This document shows positions 24,696-30,997 of a stretch of 41,577 bases of DNA, piece by piece. The position numbers and the translations under genes are program-made. The DNA lies in NCBI GenBank assembly GCA_018817595.1, contig JAHITU010000031.1, forward strand, positions 1 through 41,577, in the 5' to 3' direction. The first letter of the stretch is position 1. Every line of letters starts with the position of its first letter. The notes under the pieces are model-generated. The model was not told the DNA's origin. It was given only the letters and a program-made list of their open reading frames with translations, and did no database searches. Source of the stretch: Patescibacteria group bacterium. GTDB taxonomy: Bacteria > Patescibacteriota > Minisyncoccia > Phycocordibacterales > UBA12079.

Positions 24696-25858
24696 ATGAA
24701 AGCAAATATTTGGAAAATCTACATCATTAGTTTTTTTGGTGGTTTTTTCTTTTTAAGTAGCGTCCTCGTCCTTTTTTTACAGACTGGGGAGGATTAACCC
24801 TTTCTCAAACATTAAGTCTACAATCATGGTTTATGGTATGTTGTTTTGTGTTCGAGTTCCCTTCTGGAGGTTTTGCTGACCGTTTTGGAAAAAAACTAAG
24901 TCTGGCTTTAGCCTTTATTTTGGAAAGTCTTGGTTTTGTCGTTTATGCTAGTATTCCTAATTTTTGGGTTTTTATATTAGCAGAAACTATTTTGGCCATA
25001 GGTTGTTCCTTAATTTCTGGAACAAAAAGCTCTTTTATTTCCTGTTCTTTAAAAAGCTGTGATCAATCACATCTTTTGAAAAAAGTATTGGGGAAAAATG
25101 AATCTATTTCTATGATAGGAATGTTGCTTGGTTCTTTTATAGGCGGATTTATTGCTCACTACATTGGTTTAAGAGAAACTGTCTTTTACACAGCCATTTC
25201 TCCAGCCATTGCCTTTGTGATAAGTCTGACTCTAATTGAACCAAAAAATGGTGCAATCAAGGAATCATATTGGAAAATTCTCAAAGAGGGATTTCTTTGT
25301 TTCAGAAATTCCAAAGCTTTATCGATGATTGCTTTGGATAAAATTATTGTTCAAATTTTATGTTTTTTCTTAATTTGGATTTACCAACCTTTTTTGAAAC
25401 AAGAAGGAGTAATTATTGTTTATTTTGGAATAATTCATTCTTTGATTTGTTTGTCTCAAATTGCAGTGCTGTCTAATTTTTCTAAGCTGGAAAATATTTG
25501 TGGTTCTGGAAAAAATTACTTATTTATGAGCTCCATAATTCCAGGAATATTTTTGATATTAATAGGAATATCTTTTGGGAATATCTTTTTTAAGATATTT
25601 GGAATCCTTGTAATTAGTGGTTTGGGATTATCCAGAGGAACCCTCTCTATAAATTATATGCTGGGGCATATAAAAGATTCTTATCAAACTACAGCATTAT
25701 CTTTTGCTGAAATGTTTCGTAAGATAATTACAGCCATTCTCTACCCTTTGATTGGTTTGTTAATGGATTGGTCTATTAATAACACTTTTATTATTTTAGG
25801 GTTAACCTTAATAATCTTTAGTTTAATTCCAACTATAAAGGATGAATACTTAAACTGA
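24696..25858 (+). pseudogene. MFS transporter gene with a frameshift in a T7 run
   Basis: AAAGGAG 7 nt before the ATG at 24696 marks the true start. The first frame reads MKANIWKIYIISFFGGFFFL and continues to a TAA at 24795. Changing the T7 run at 24772-24778 to T8 (or T5) joins it to the frame that reads FTDWGGLTLSQTLSLQSWFM, EFPSGGFADRFGKK and onward to 25858, giving about 387 aa with 10-12 transmembrane helices. EFPSGGFADRFGKK is the MFS loop 2-3 signature (G-x-x-x-D-R-x-G-R-R). The drug-exporter-like architecture is intact after the shift. Sequencing error, a recent mutation, or slippage on the T run are all possible; without correction a 342-aa product could start at the ATG 24833 but would lack the first helix. 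Promoter and leader at 24289-24642. Confidence 0.8.
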
Positions 25859-25865
25859 CTCAAAC

Positions 25866-25896
25866 AAAAAAGCGATGACCGACCATCGCTTTTTTT
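25866..25896 (+). terminator. MFS gene terminator
   Basis: AAAAAAGCGATG / CATCGCTTTTTT with a 6-nt loop and seven T, 8 nt after the TGA. Confidence 0.9.
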
Positions 25897-25903
25897 ATTT
25901 GTC

Positions 25904-25931
25904 TTGTTTTTTATATATTGTATGATATTAT
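25904..25931 (+). promoter_or_regulatory. Probable promoter of the 53-aa gene
   Basis: TTGTTT (25904-25909), a 16-bp spacer and TATTAT (25926-25931). The resulting leader of about 100 nt contains a 10-bp hairpin TTCTTTTAAT / ATTAAAAGAA (about 25958-25982). Confidence 0.4.
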
Positions 25932-26040
25932 GATGCTAGAAATATAGGGAGGATATTTCTTTTAATAAGATATTAAAAGAAGTACGCAGAGGGTGTTCTT
26001 TTTTTAGTATATTTATATTTTTTTATTAAAGGAGATTATC

Positions 26041-26202
26041 ATGGGAAAATGGTTTAGTTCAAGCAAAGGAAGCGATGACACTGATTACGAAAAAGGCTAT
26101 GACAATTCAAATGATGAACAAAGAAACCGCGGAAATGGCGGAAGTATGGAATCAGATGCCTGGGCAGAAGCTGCCAAAAATGGCGACGATACCGGAATGT
26201 AA
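26041..26202 (+). CDS. 53-aa hydrophilic small protein
   Basis: 53 codons, ATG to TAA, starting MGKWFSSSKGSDDTDYEKGY and ending NGDDTGM. It is polar and rich in Gly, Asp, Asn and Ser, probably disordered, with an aromatic N-terminus (KWF) and a central WAEAAKNG helix. Translation is strongly supported by AAAGGAG 7 nt before the ATG in the same AAAGGAGATT context as the MFS gene, and by a dedicated terminator at 26231-26260. No family recognised. Its isolation as a single-gene unit with promoter, leader and terminator suggests a regulated, possibly abundant small protein. Confidence 0.65.
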   Translation: MGKWFSSSKGSDDTDYEKGYDNSNDEQRNRGNGGSMESDAWAEAAKNGDDTGM

Positions 26203-26230
26203 TCCATTACAACTGTAAACCCCAAACCCG

Positions 26231-26260
26231 AGAAGGAGCCCACAAACTCCTTCTTTTTTT
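26231..26260 (+). terminator. Terminator of the 53-aa gene
   Basis: AGAAGGAG / CTCCTTCT with an 8-nt loop, followed by T6-7; 29 nt after the stop codon. Confidence 0.85.
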
Positions 26261-26268
26261 ATTTCTAT

Positions 26269-26308
26269 ATTGATATTCTACAATTTTATAGAATTGTAGA
26301 ATATCAAT
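26269..26308. repeat. 40-bp palindrome, copy 2 of a pair
   Basis: 17-nt arms ATTGATATTCTACAATT and complement around TTATAG. The central 28 bp differ from 24034-24061 at a single base. The two copies flank the MFS and 53-aa genes, 2.2 kb apart. Confidence 0.65.
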
Positions 26309-26357
26309 AATTTGTTTTGTACCTTTTTGTGACGATCTTCATAAAAAGATACAAAAC

Positions 26358-26391
26358 AAAAAAATACCCCAATTAATTGGGATATTTTTTT
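26358..26391 (-). terminator. rpsP terminator
   Basis: AAAAAAATACCCCAATT / AATTGGGATATTTTTTT with one mismatch; A/T runs on both sides, 17 nt after the rpsP stop on the minus strand. Confidence 0.8.
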
Positions 26392-26407
26392 ATTCAAGGT
26401 TTTTATA

Positions 26408-26914
26408 TTATTCAGTAGCTTCTTCTTTCTTTTTTTCTTCTACTGGTGTTTCTTCCTTAACTTCCTCAACAGGTGTTTCAGTAACTTCTTCAGCAGGTGT
26501 TTCAGTTACTTCTTCTATTGTTTCTTCTGGAGTGGCTTCTGCTTCAACTGATGCTTCGGCAGTTGCTTTTTCTTCAGCCAATTTTGCTTCTGCCTTAGCC
26601 TTTGCTTCTGCTTCTGCTTTTAGTTTAGCTTCGTTGATTACAGGGGATTTCTTAGGAAGAACATTCTTTTTCTTTCCTTCAATAATATTTTCTGAAACTA
26701 GAATATTATGAACTGTATCTGAAACTTGCGCTCCATTAGCAATCCAATGTTTTACTCTATCAGCTTTAATTTGTTTAACTTTTCTTATTGCGTCATAAAA
26801 ACCTAGATTTTCAATAAAATCTCCGGATTTAGGACCTCTTCGTGAATCAGTCAAAAGAACCCTAAATGAGGGATCGTGTTTTTTACCAACTCTTTGTAAT
26901 CTTATTTTTAACAT
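26408..26914 (-). CDS. rpsP: Ribosomal protein bS16 with long acidic C-terminal extension
   Basis: 168 aa from the ATG at 26914; the typical length is 80-90 aa. Residues 1-80 are canonical S16: MLKIRLQRVGKKHDPSFRVL, DSRRGPKSGDFIENLGFYD, DRVKHWIANGAQVSDTV. From about residue 95 there is a low-complexity tail: first an Ala/Lys/Glu helix (AEAEAKAKAEAKLAEEKA), then repeated ETPAEEVTETPVEEV units and a final KKKEEATE. The upstream in-frame ATG at 26950 is rejected because S16 starts with MLKIRL and TAATAT lies 7 nt before 26914 (leaderless type). S16 assembles into the 30S body. Confidence 0.95.
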   Translation of the reverse strand: MLKIRLQRVGKKHDPSFRVLLTDSRRGPKSGDFIENLGFYDAIRKVKQIKADRVKHWIANGAQVSDTVHNILVSENIIEGKKKNVLPKKSPVINEAKLKAEAEAKAKAEAKLAEEKATAEASVEAEATPEETIEEVTETPAEEVTETPVEEVKEETPVEEKKKEEATE

Positions 26915-27054
26915 AGTGTGTATATTAGCAGATATTTTTAGCAAAAACAAGTATTAATGGCCAATTATGTTTAGTAGCTTGAACATATTTTTAAAATAAT
27001 AAACATTTCTGTTTTTAAATATCTGTTTAATTTTTAATTTTATAATTTTTAATT

Positions 27055-27114
27055 CCTGCCTGCCCCTGCGCGCCCCTGCGCGCCGGCAGGCGTGGGCAGG
27101 TGTGGGCAGGTAGG
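27055..27114. repeat. GC-rich degenerate repeat island
   Basis: About 60 bp of CCTGCC, CCCTGCGCG (twice), GCCGGCAGG and GTGGGCAGGT (twice) units that can fold back on themselves, in an otherwise AT-only spacer. Related to the CCTGCCTGCCGGCAGGCAGG palindrome at 2767, the copy at 16114 and the island at 38615-38653. Confidence 0.65.
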
Positions 27115-27149
27115 TTTAAATAATTTTTAATAACTAAATTTTCAAAACT

Positions 27150-27183
27150 CCTATTATACGATTATATATAATCGTATAATAGG
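27150..27183. repeat. 34-bp perfect palindrome
   Basis: Arms CCTATTATACGATTATA / TATAATCGTATAATAGG with no loop. It lies downstream of the small minus-strand operon and upstream of rpsP. No T tract follows directly. Confidence 0.65.
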
Positions 27184-27201
27184 TATTTATATATAAATTA
27201 A

Positions 27202-27231
27202 AAAGCAGGTTTCAAACACGAAACCTGCTTT
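27202..27231 (-). terminator. Terminator of the small two-gene operon
   Basis: AAAGCAGGTTTC / GAAACCTGCTTT with a 6-nt loop, then TT on the minus strand (five T in all); 10 nt after the stop of the 88-aa gene. Confidence 0.85.
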
Positions 27232-27241
27232 GGGGGTTTGA

Positions 27242-27508
27242 CTACTTTTTATCAAAACCGATTCCATTCATAAGGGAATTGACGAAGTCTTTTTTGGAAA
27301 GATTTTCATAACCAATTGCACCGTTGGTGGTAATCGCCATAGAAGGAATACACCATGGACTGAAATAATAGAATTGGGGATGATTGGCATCTGACCATCC
27401 TCCTTTGAAATAGACGATTTTACCCGTTTCCAATTTTATCAAATGAACCGTATTGGGATCAGAAACGATTTCTTTCAAACCCTTGTAAAACCTGACTTTT
27501 TCAGTCAT
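27242..27508 (-). CDS. 88-aa protein of unknown function
   Basis: 88 aa from the ATG at 27508. A TTG one codon earlier is also in frame but is unlikely. The product has alternating strands (TVHLIKLETGKIVYFKGGWS, then FYYFSPWCIPSMAITTNGAI) and a C-terminal helix. A compact beta-rich domain is likely; no family recognised. It follows the 51-aa gene by 6 nt and has no Shine-Dalgarno sequence of its own, so it is probably translated by coupling. Terminator immediately downstream. Confidence 0.6.
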   Translation of the reverse strand: MTEKVRFYKGLKEIVSDPNTVHLIKLETGKIVYFKGGWSDANHPQFYYFSPWCIPSMAITTNGAIGYENLSKKDFVNSLMNGIGFDKK

Positions 27509-27514
27509 CAAGGC

Positions 27515-27670
27515 TTAATATTTTTTCTGAAGATCAACGAAATCCTTATAAAGCAAATCATCTGGAGGATTATCCAAAAGCAATTTAATTCCAGTGGCTT
27601 TATCCAAAACAGCCTCATACTCTGACAATTGCCAGTCTGCCAATTTCGGTTTTTGAACTATCTCTGTCAT
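27515..27670 (-). CDS. 51-aa protein of unknown function, first gene of a small operon
   Basis: 51 codons, ATG to TAA, starting MTEIVQKPKLADWQLSEYEA and ending LLYKDFVDLQKKY; helical and acidic with no membrane segment. The ribosome-binding site AAGGAGG 7 nt before the ATG is the strongest in the window. A 23-bp GC palindrome lies between it and the probable promoter, suggesting repression or a 5' stem that affects translation. No family recognised. Confidence 0.6.
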   Translation of the reverse strand: MTEIVQKPKLADWQLSEYEAVLDKATGIKLLLDNPPDDLLYKDFVDLQKKY

Positions 27671-27686
27671 TTCACGCCTCCTTGTT

Positions 27687-27709
27687 ATTTGGCACCCCGG
27701 GTGCCAAAT
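27687..27709 (-). promoter_or_regulatory. 23-bp palindrome upstream of the 51-aa gene
   Basis: ATTTGGCACCC, one C, then the complement. It sits 2-3 nt upstream of the ribosome-binding site and downstream of the probable promoter, so it is transcribed. Its centre resembles that of 23949-23979. Confidence 0.55.
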
Positions 27710-27741
27710 TATTATTTAAAACAAAATACTAACCTGAGTTA

Positions 27742-27769
27742 ACTATACTCAAAAATTATCCAAAATCAA
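27742..27769 (-). promoter_or_regulatory. Probable promoter of the 51-aa/88-aa operon
   Basis: On the minus strand TTGATT (27764-27769), a 16-bp spacer and TATAGT (27742-27747). The leader would be about 65 nt and contains the palindrome at 27687-27709. Confidence 0.45.
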
Positions 27770-27838
27770 CACCCTTGTTAGATAATATTATTTGAAGATG
27801 CTAAACTTAAACCAGTTAGCAATCTAATAAAAAATATT

Positions 27839-28423
27839 ATGCAAAAATATACTTCTCAAGAATTTAATTTACCTCAAGAGATTAATGGAATTTCTTCTAA
27901 ACAAATTGAAGAACATCTTAAATTATATGCTGGATATGTAAAGCACTCTAATTTAATTCAGGAAAAAATTGAATTATTATTACAAGACAAAGAACAAAAT
28001 TCATATATCATTTCTGAGTTAAATCGTCGATTTGGTTTTGAATTTAATGGAATGCGAATGCATGAATATTATTTTGAACAATTAGAAGAAGGTCTTAAAG
28101 AAATTAATCCTGAATCTAATTTAAATCAAAAGATTATCAATGATTTTGAGTCTTTTGGTAACTTTATTGAAAAAATTAAAGAAGTAACAAAAACCAGAGG
28201 CATTGGTTGGGTAATCGTTTATTTTGATAAAAAACAAGATAACTTGAATATTTCATGGGTTTCTGATCATGAATTAGGACAATTAGGAGGATTACAGATT
28301 ATTTTAGCCATAGACCTATGGGAACATGCCTTTATGGTTGATTACCTTCCAAATGAAAAAGGTCAATATATAGAAAAATATTTAGAAAATATAAATTGGG
28401 AAAAAGTTGAAAAGAGGTTTTAG
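27839..28423 (+). CDS. Fe/Mn superoxide dismutase family protein
   Basis: 194 aa, the usual SOD length. All four metal ligands can be placed: H26 (IEEHLKLYAGYVKH, the helix corresponding to the HHxxYV motif, though the second His is Leu), H75 (RMHEYYFEQLEE), D159 and H163 (DLWEHAFMVDYL, the DxWEHA hallmark). GIGWVIVYFD near 121-130 matches the Gly-x-Gly-Trp strand. The enzyme converts superoxide to oxygen and peroxide in the cytoplasm; no signal peptide is present. Several normally conserved second-shell residues differ, so it is a divergent member. AT-only upstream sequence; a single-gene unit. Confidence 0.85.
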   Translation: MQKYTSQEFNLPQEINGISSKQIEEHLKLYAGYVKHSNLIQEKIELLLQDKEQNSYIISELNRRFGFEFNGMRMHEYYFEQLEEGLKEINPESNLNQKIINDFESFGNFIEKIKEVTKTRGIGWVIVYFDKKQDNLNISWVSDHELGQLGGLQIILAIDLWEHAFMVDYLPNEKGQYIEKYLENINWEKVEKRF

Positions 28424-28475
28424 GTTTTATGATTGTTTTATAAAATAAAAACTAGATTTTTAAAGCAATTGTTTA

Positions 28476-28600
28476 TTTCTGGATCGCCACGAAATTATTT
28501 CTTAACAAGAAATAATTTCTCGCGAAAACGATTTGTCACAGACAAACCGTTACGAAAATCTTCGATTTTCGTATTTGCGAGCTTGCGCCTGCCCGCCGAA
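28476..28600 (+). repeat. Multi-hairpin element of the second family, copy A
   Basis: Box TTTCTGGATCGC (28476-28487); hairpin CGAAATTATTTCTT / AAGAAATAATTTC; box CGAAAACGA (28523-28531) leading into a hairpin around TTTGTC / GACAAA; box CGTTACG (28548-28554) leading into ACGAAAATC-TTC-GATTTTCGT; then GCGAGCTTGCGC and a CCTGCCCGCC remnant. It occupies most of the 288-bp convergent gap between sod and lysS, where no gene is seen. Confidence 0.6.
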
Positions 28601-28661
28601 TAGATGGAAATCAATCCAACCCCAAGAATATACGATGTAGTAATTCATATTTAAAATTAAA

Positions 28662-28696
28662 AAAGACGGGCGACAGCTTCGTTGTCGCCCGTCTTT
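28662..28696 (-). terminator. lysS terminator
   Basis: AAAGACGGGCGACA / TGTCGCCCGTCTTT with a 7-nt loop and further T on the minus strand; 16 nt after the lysS stop. It can also serve the convergent plus-strand transcript. Confidence 0.85.
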
Positions 28697-28711
28697 CTTA
28701 AATCTTAATTC

Positions 28712-30190
28712 TTAATTCTGCCTATCCACAGGCTTTACTATCGGAAAAAAGACTGTATCTCGTAGATTTGGTTTTTCTGTCAAAATAGCCACCAATCTAT
28801 CAATTCCCATTCCAAAACCAGTCATAGGAGGCATTCCGTATTCCATAGCTTCCACAAACTCATTGTTATAGTCCATTGTCTCTTTGTCCCCCTCTGCCTT
28901 TAATTGAGCTTGTTTTTCCAAGAGTTCTTTTTGTACCACTGGATCAATTAATTCAGCATATTGATTAGTAATTTCAGCCCCTGCAATAATTAACTGAGCT
29001 ACTTCAGCTGTTCCATCTTCGTTCTGGATAGCCAAAGGTTTTAAAGTCCCTGGATAATGAGTAACAAAAGTCGGATTAATTATTTTATTTCTTGAACTCT
29101 TTTTAAAGATAAAATCCAATAGATTTCCGTCTGATATATTTTTTACTTCATTTTTATCAAATCCTAATTCCAAAGATTTAGCTTCTATATCATCTCGACT
29201 GGCTCCTTCTGGGTTCATTCCTGTGTTTTCTAAAATTAAATCATTGAATTTCACTCTTTTCCATTCTCCATCTAAATCAATTTCAACTTCCCTTTCATCA
29301 GCCCCAACTATCTTGAATTGCATTTTTCCAACTACCTCAGCCGCTAAAGTCTTTATCATTCTTTCTGTTAGTTCTAAATTGTAATTTAAATCTTTGTAAG
29401 CCTTATACCATTCCAACATAGTGAATTCCTGCATATGAGTTGAATCAGACCCTTCATTTCGGAAATTTTTTCCAATTTCATAAACAGCTGGATAACCTCC
29501 TGCCATAATTATTTTAAGTTCTGCCTCTAATGAAATTCTCAAAACCATATCCATATCGTAATCATTAAGATGAGTTTTAAAAGTCTCTGCCATAGCCCCT
29601 GATGCTTGGCTTTGCAATATTGGAGTTTCTACTTCCATAAAGTCTTCTTCATTCAATATCTCTCTTATTTTTGAAACCACTTTTGCTCTAATTTGGAATA
29701 ATTTAAAAGAATCAGAATCCATCAAAACATCTAAATATCTTTTTCTATATTTTTGTTCGATGTCTTGAAGTCCATGCCATTTTTCTGGTAAAGGTCGGAG
29801 TGTTTTAGAAATGATTCTCCAATCGGAAACTTCAACGGATTGCTGTCCTCTCTTTGTTGTAAATAGTTTTCCTGACACTTCTATAAAGTCACCGATATCA
29901 ACAACCTCTTCAAAAAAGTCGAATTTATCATCTCCAATGATATCTTTCTTTAATACTCCTTGAAAAGTTTCTGTTCCGTCAAAAAAATTAAAAAATAACA
30001 AAGCTCCTTGGCCACGCAAAGACATTATTCTTCCAACCAATTTTACTTCTAAATTTTCTTCAAATTTTTCGATTACTTCTTTAAGAGAATGTGAAAAGTC
30101 CACATCAGCTGGATATGGATTTATTCCTTTTTGTTCTAGTTTATTTTTTTTCTCTAAACGAGTTTGTTTTATTTCTTCTAGTGAAGCCAT
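28712..30190 (-). CDS. lysS: Lysyl-tRNA synthetase (class II)
   Basis: 492 aa from the ATG at 30190 (MASLEEIKQTRLEKK); a longer in-frame extension to 30229 lies in the upstream repeat and is not expected. N-terminal OB-fold anticodon-binding domain (KLVGRIMSLRGQGALLFFNF), then class II catalytic motifs: motif 1 FMEVETPILQSQASGAMAET, motif 2 RNEGSDSTHMQEFTMLEWYK and motif 3 MPPMTGFGMGIDRLVAILT. It charges tRNA(Lys). It follows greA by about 110 nt (an inverted-repeat spacer block), the greA-lysS order found in many bacteria. Confidence 0.96.
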   Translation of the reverse strand: MASLEEIKQTRLEKKNKLEQKGINPYPADVDFSHSLKEVIEKFEENLEVKLVGRIMSLRGQGALLFFNFFDGTETFQGVLKKDIIGDDKFDFFEEVVDIGDFIEVSGKLFTTKRGQQSVEVSDWRIISKTLRPLPEKWHGLQDIEQKYRKRYLDVLMDSDSFKLFQIRAKVVSKIREILNEEDFMEVETPILQSQASGAMAETFKTHLNDYDMDMVLRISLEAELKIIMAGGYPAVYEIGKNFRNEGSDSTHMQEFTMLEWYKAYKDLNYNLELTERMIKTLAAEVVGKMQFKIVGADEREVEIDLDGEWKRVKFNDLILENTGMNPEGASRDDIEAKSLELGFDKNEVKNISDGNLLDFIFKKSSRNKIINPTFVTHYPGTLKPLAIQNEDGTAEVAQLIIAGAEITNQYAELIDPVVQKELLEKQAQLKAEGDKETMDYNNEFVEAMEYGMPPMTGFGMGIDRLVAILTEKPNLRDTVFFPIVKPVDRQN

Positions 30191-30300
30191 GACTTTGTCT
30201 AGTCGAAAGTTTTTAAAGTCGAAAGTCAAAAGTATTTAAAAAATTTACATTGTAATTTTTTTAACTTTATGGACCTTATGGACTTTATGGACTTTTGACT
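30191..30300 (-). repeat. Inverted-repeat spacer block between greA and lysS
   Basis: On the minus strand, AGTCCATA-type units (AAGTCCATAAAGTCCATA, AGGTCCATAAAGTT) are followed by a small hairpin AATTTACATTGTAAATT region and then ACTTTTGACTTTCGACTTT units. The block runs from the greA stop to the lysS start with no other sequence. Confidence 0.7.
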
Positions 30301-30758
30301 TACTTAATATCAATTATTTTGTATTCCATTTTCCCTTTTGGTGAGTTAAAAGTAAAAGATTCTCCCTTTGTTTTTCCTAACATTGCTGTTACTAAAGGTG
30401 AAGAAACTGAAATTTTAGCTTCAGCCATATTAGCTTCTTGAGAACCAACGATATTAAATTCTTTTTTCTCTTTTTCTCCTTTCTTTTGAACAGTTACATT
30501 TGCTCCAATTCCAACGTTAGTAGATGAACCTTTTTTAACAATAATTGCATTGTCTAAAATATTTTGTAAATCGCTAATTCTTTTTTCTATATTTGCTTGG
30601 TCTTCTCGAGCTTGATGGTATTCAGCATTCTCACTTAAATCACCCAAAGAACGAGCTTCTTTAAGTTGTTCAGCAACTTCTTGTCTTCTTGTTGTTTTTA
30701 AATAGTCCAATTCGTCTAAAAACTCTTTATGTTTTTGTTGTGATAAGTATTCAGTCAT
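30300..30758 (-). CDS. greA: Transcription elongation factor GreA
   Basis: 152 aa, standard length. N-terminal antiparallel coiled coil (about 1-75), with ARSLGDLSENAEYHQAREDQ carrying the conserved acidic tip residues that enter the polymerase secondary channel; C-terminal FKBP-like domain with FNIVGSQEANMAEAKISVSS followed by PLVTAMLGKTKGES. It stimulates RNA cleavage by backtracked RNA polymerase. Upstream neighbour is mrdA, downstream is lysS, both separated by spacer blocks. No Shine-Dalgarno sequence. Confidence 0.95.
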   Translation of the reverse strand: MTEYLSQQKHKEFLDELDYLKTTRRQEVAEQLKEARSLGDLSENAEYHQAREDQANIEKRISDLQNILDNAIIVKKGSSTNVGIGANVTVQKKGEKEKKEFNIVGSQEANMAEAKISVSSPLVTAMLGKTKGESFTFNSPKGKMEYKIIDIK

Positions 30759-30764
30759 AGTTAG

Positions 30765-30997
30765 TAGGTTAGCTTATAGCTTTTAGCCTTTAGCTAAAAA
30801 ATTTACTAAAGTAAATTTTTCAATTATATTTTAATTAATTATGTTTGATTATAGCAATTGCCTATTGCTTTTACAAGCTTTAAAATTAGGAAATTAAGGG
30901 TTAGCTTTTAGCTAATTAGCGTTAAAAAAATTCGCTCTACGAATTTTACAAAGCAAAATTCTTCACTTTTGACTTTATGAACTTTACAAACTTTCAA
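30765..30997 (-). repeat. Degenerate inverted-repeat spacer block between mrdA and greA
   Basis: Contains AGCTTATAGCTTTTAGCCTTTAG-like units cut into shorter pieces, hairpin AAATTTACT-AAA-GTAAATTT, hairpin AAATTCGCTCTACGAATTT at about 30925-30943 (its CGTAGAGCGA on the minus strand matches part of the box of the double-hairpin element), and terminal TTTTGACTTTATGAAC units next to the mrdA stop. No gene seen. Confidence 0.6.

Noticed and set aside
27509-27511. TTG start for the 88-aa gene
   Set aside because: An ATG follows immediately in frame and suits coupling to the upstream stop better.
28476-28600. Possible CRISPR-like array in the sod-lysS gap
   Set aside because: The units are not direct repeats with regular spacers; they are hairpins with different stems.
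30191-30229. Longer N-terminus of lysS
   Set aside because: The extra codons lie within the inverted-repeat spacer block, and the family start matches the ATG at 30190.
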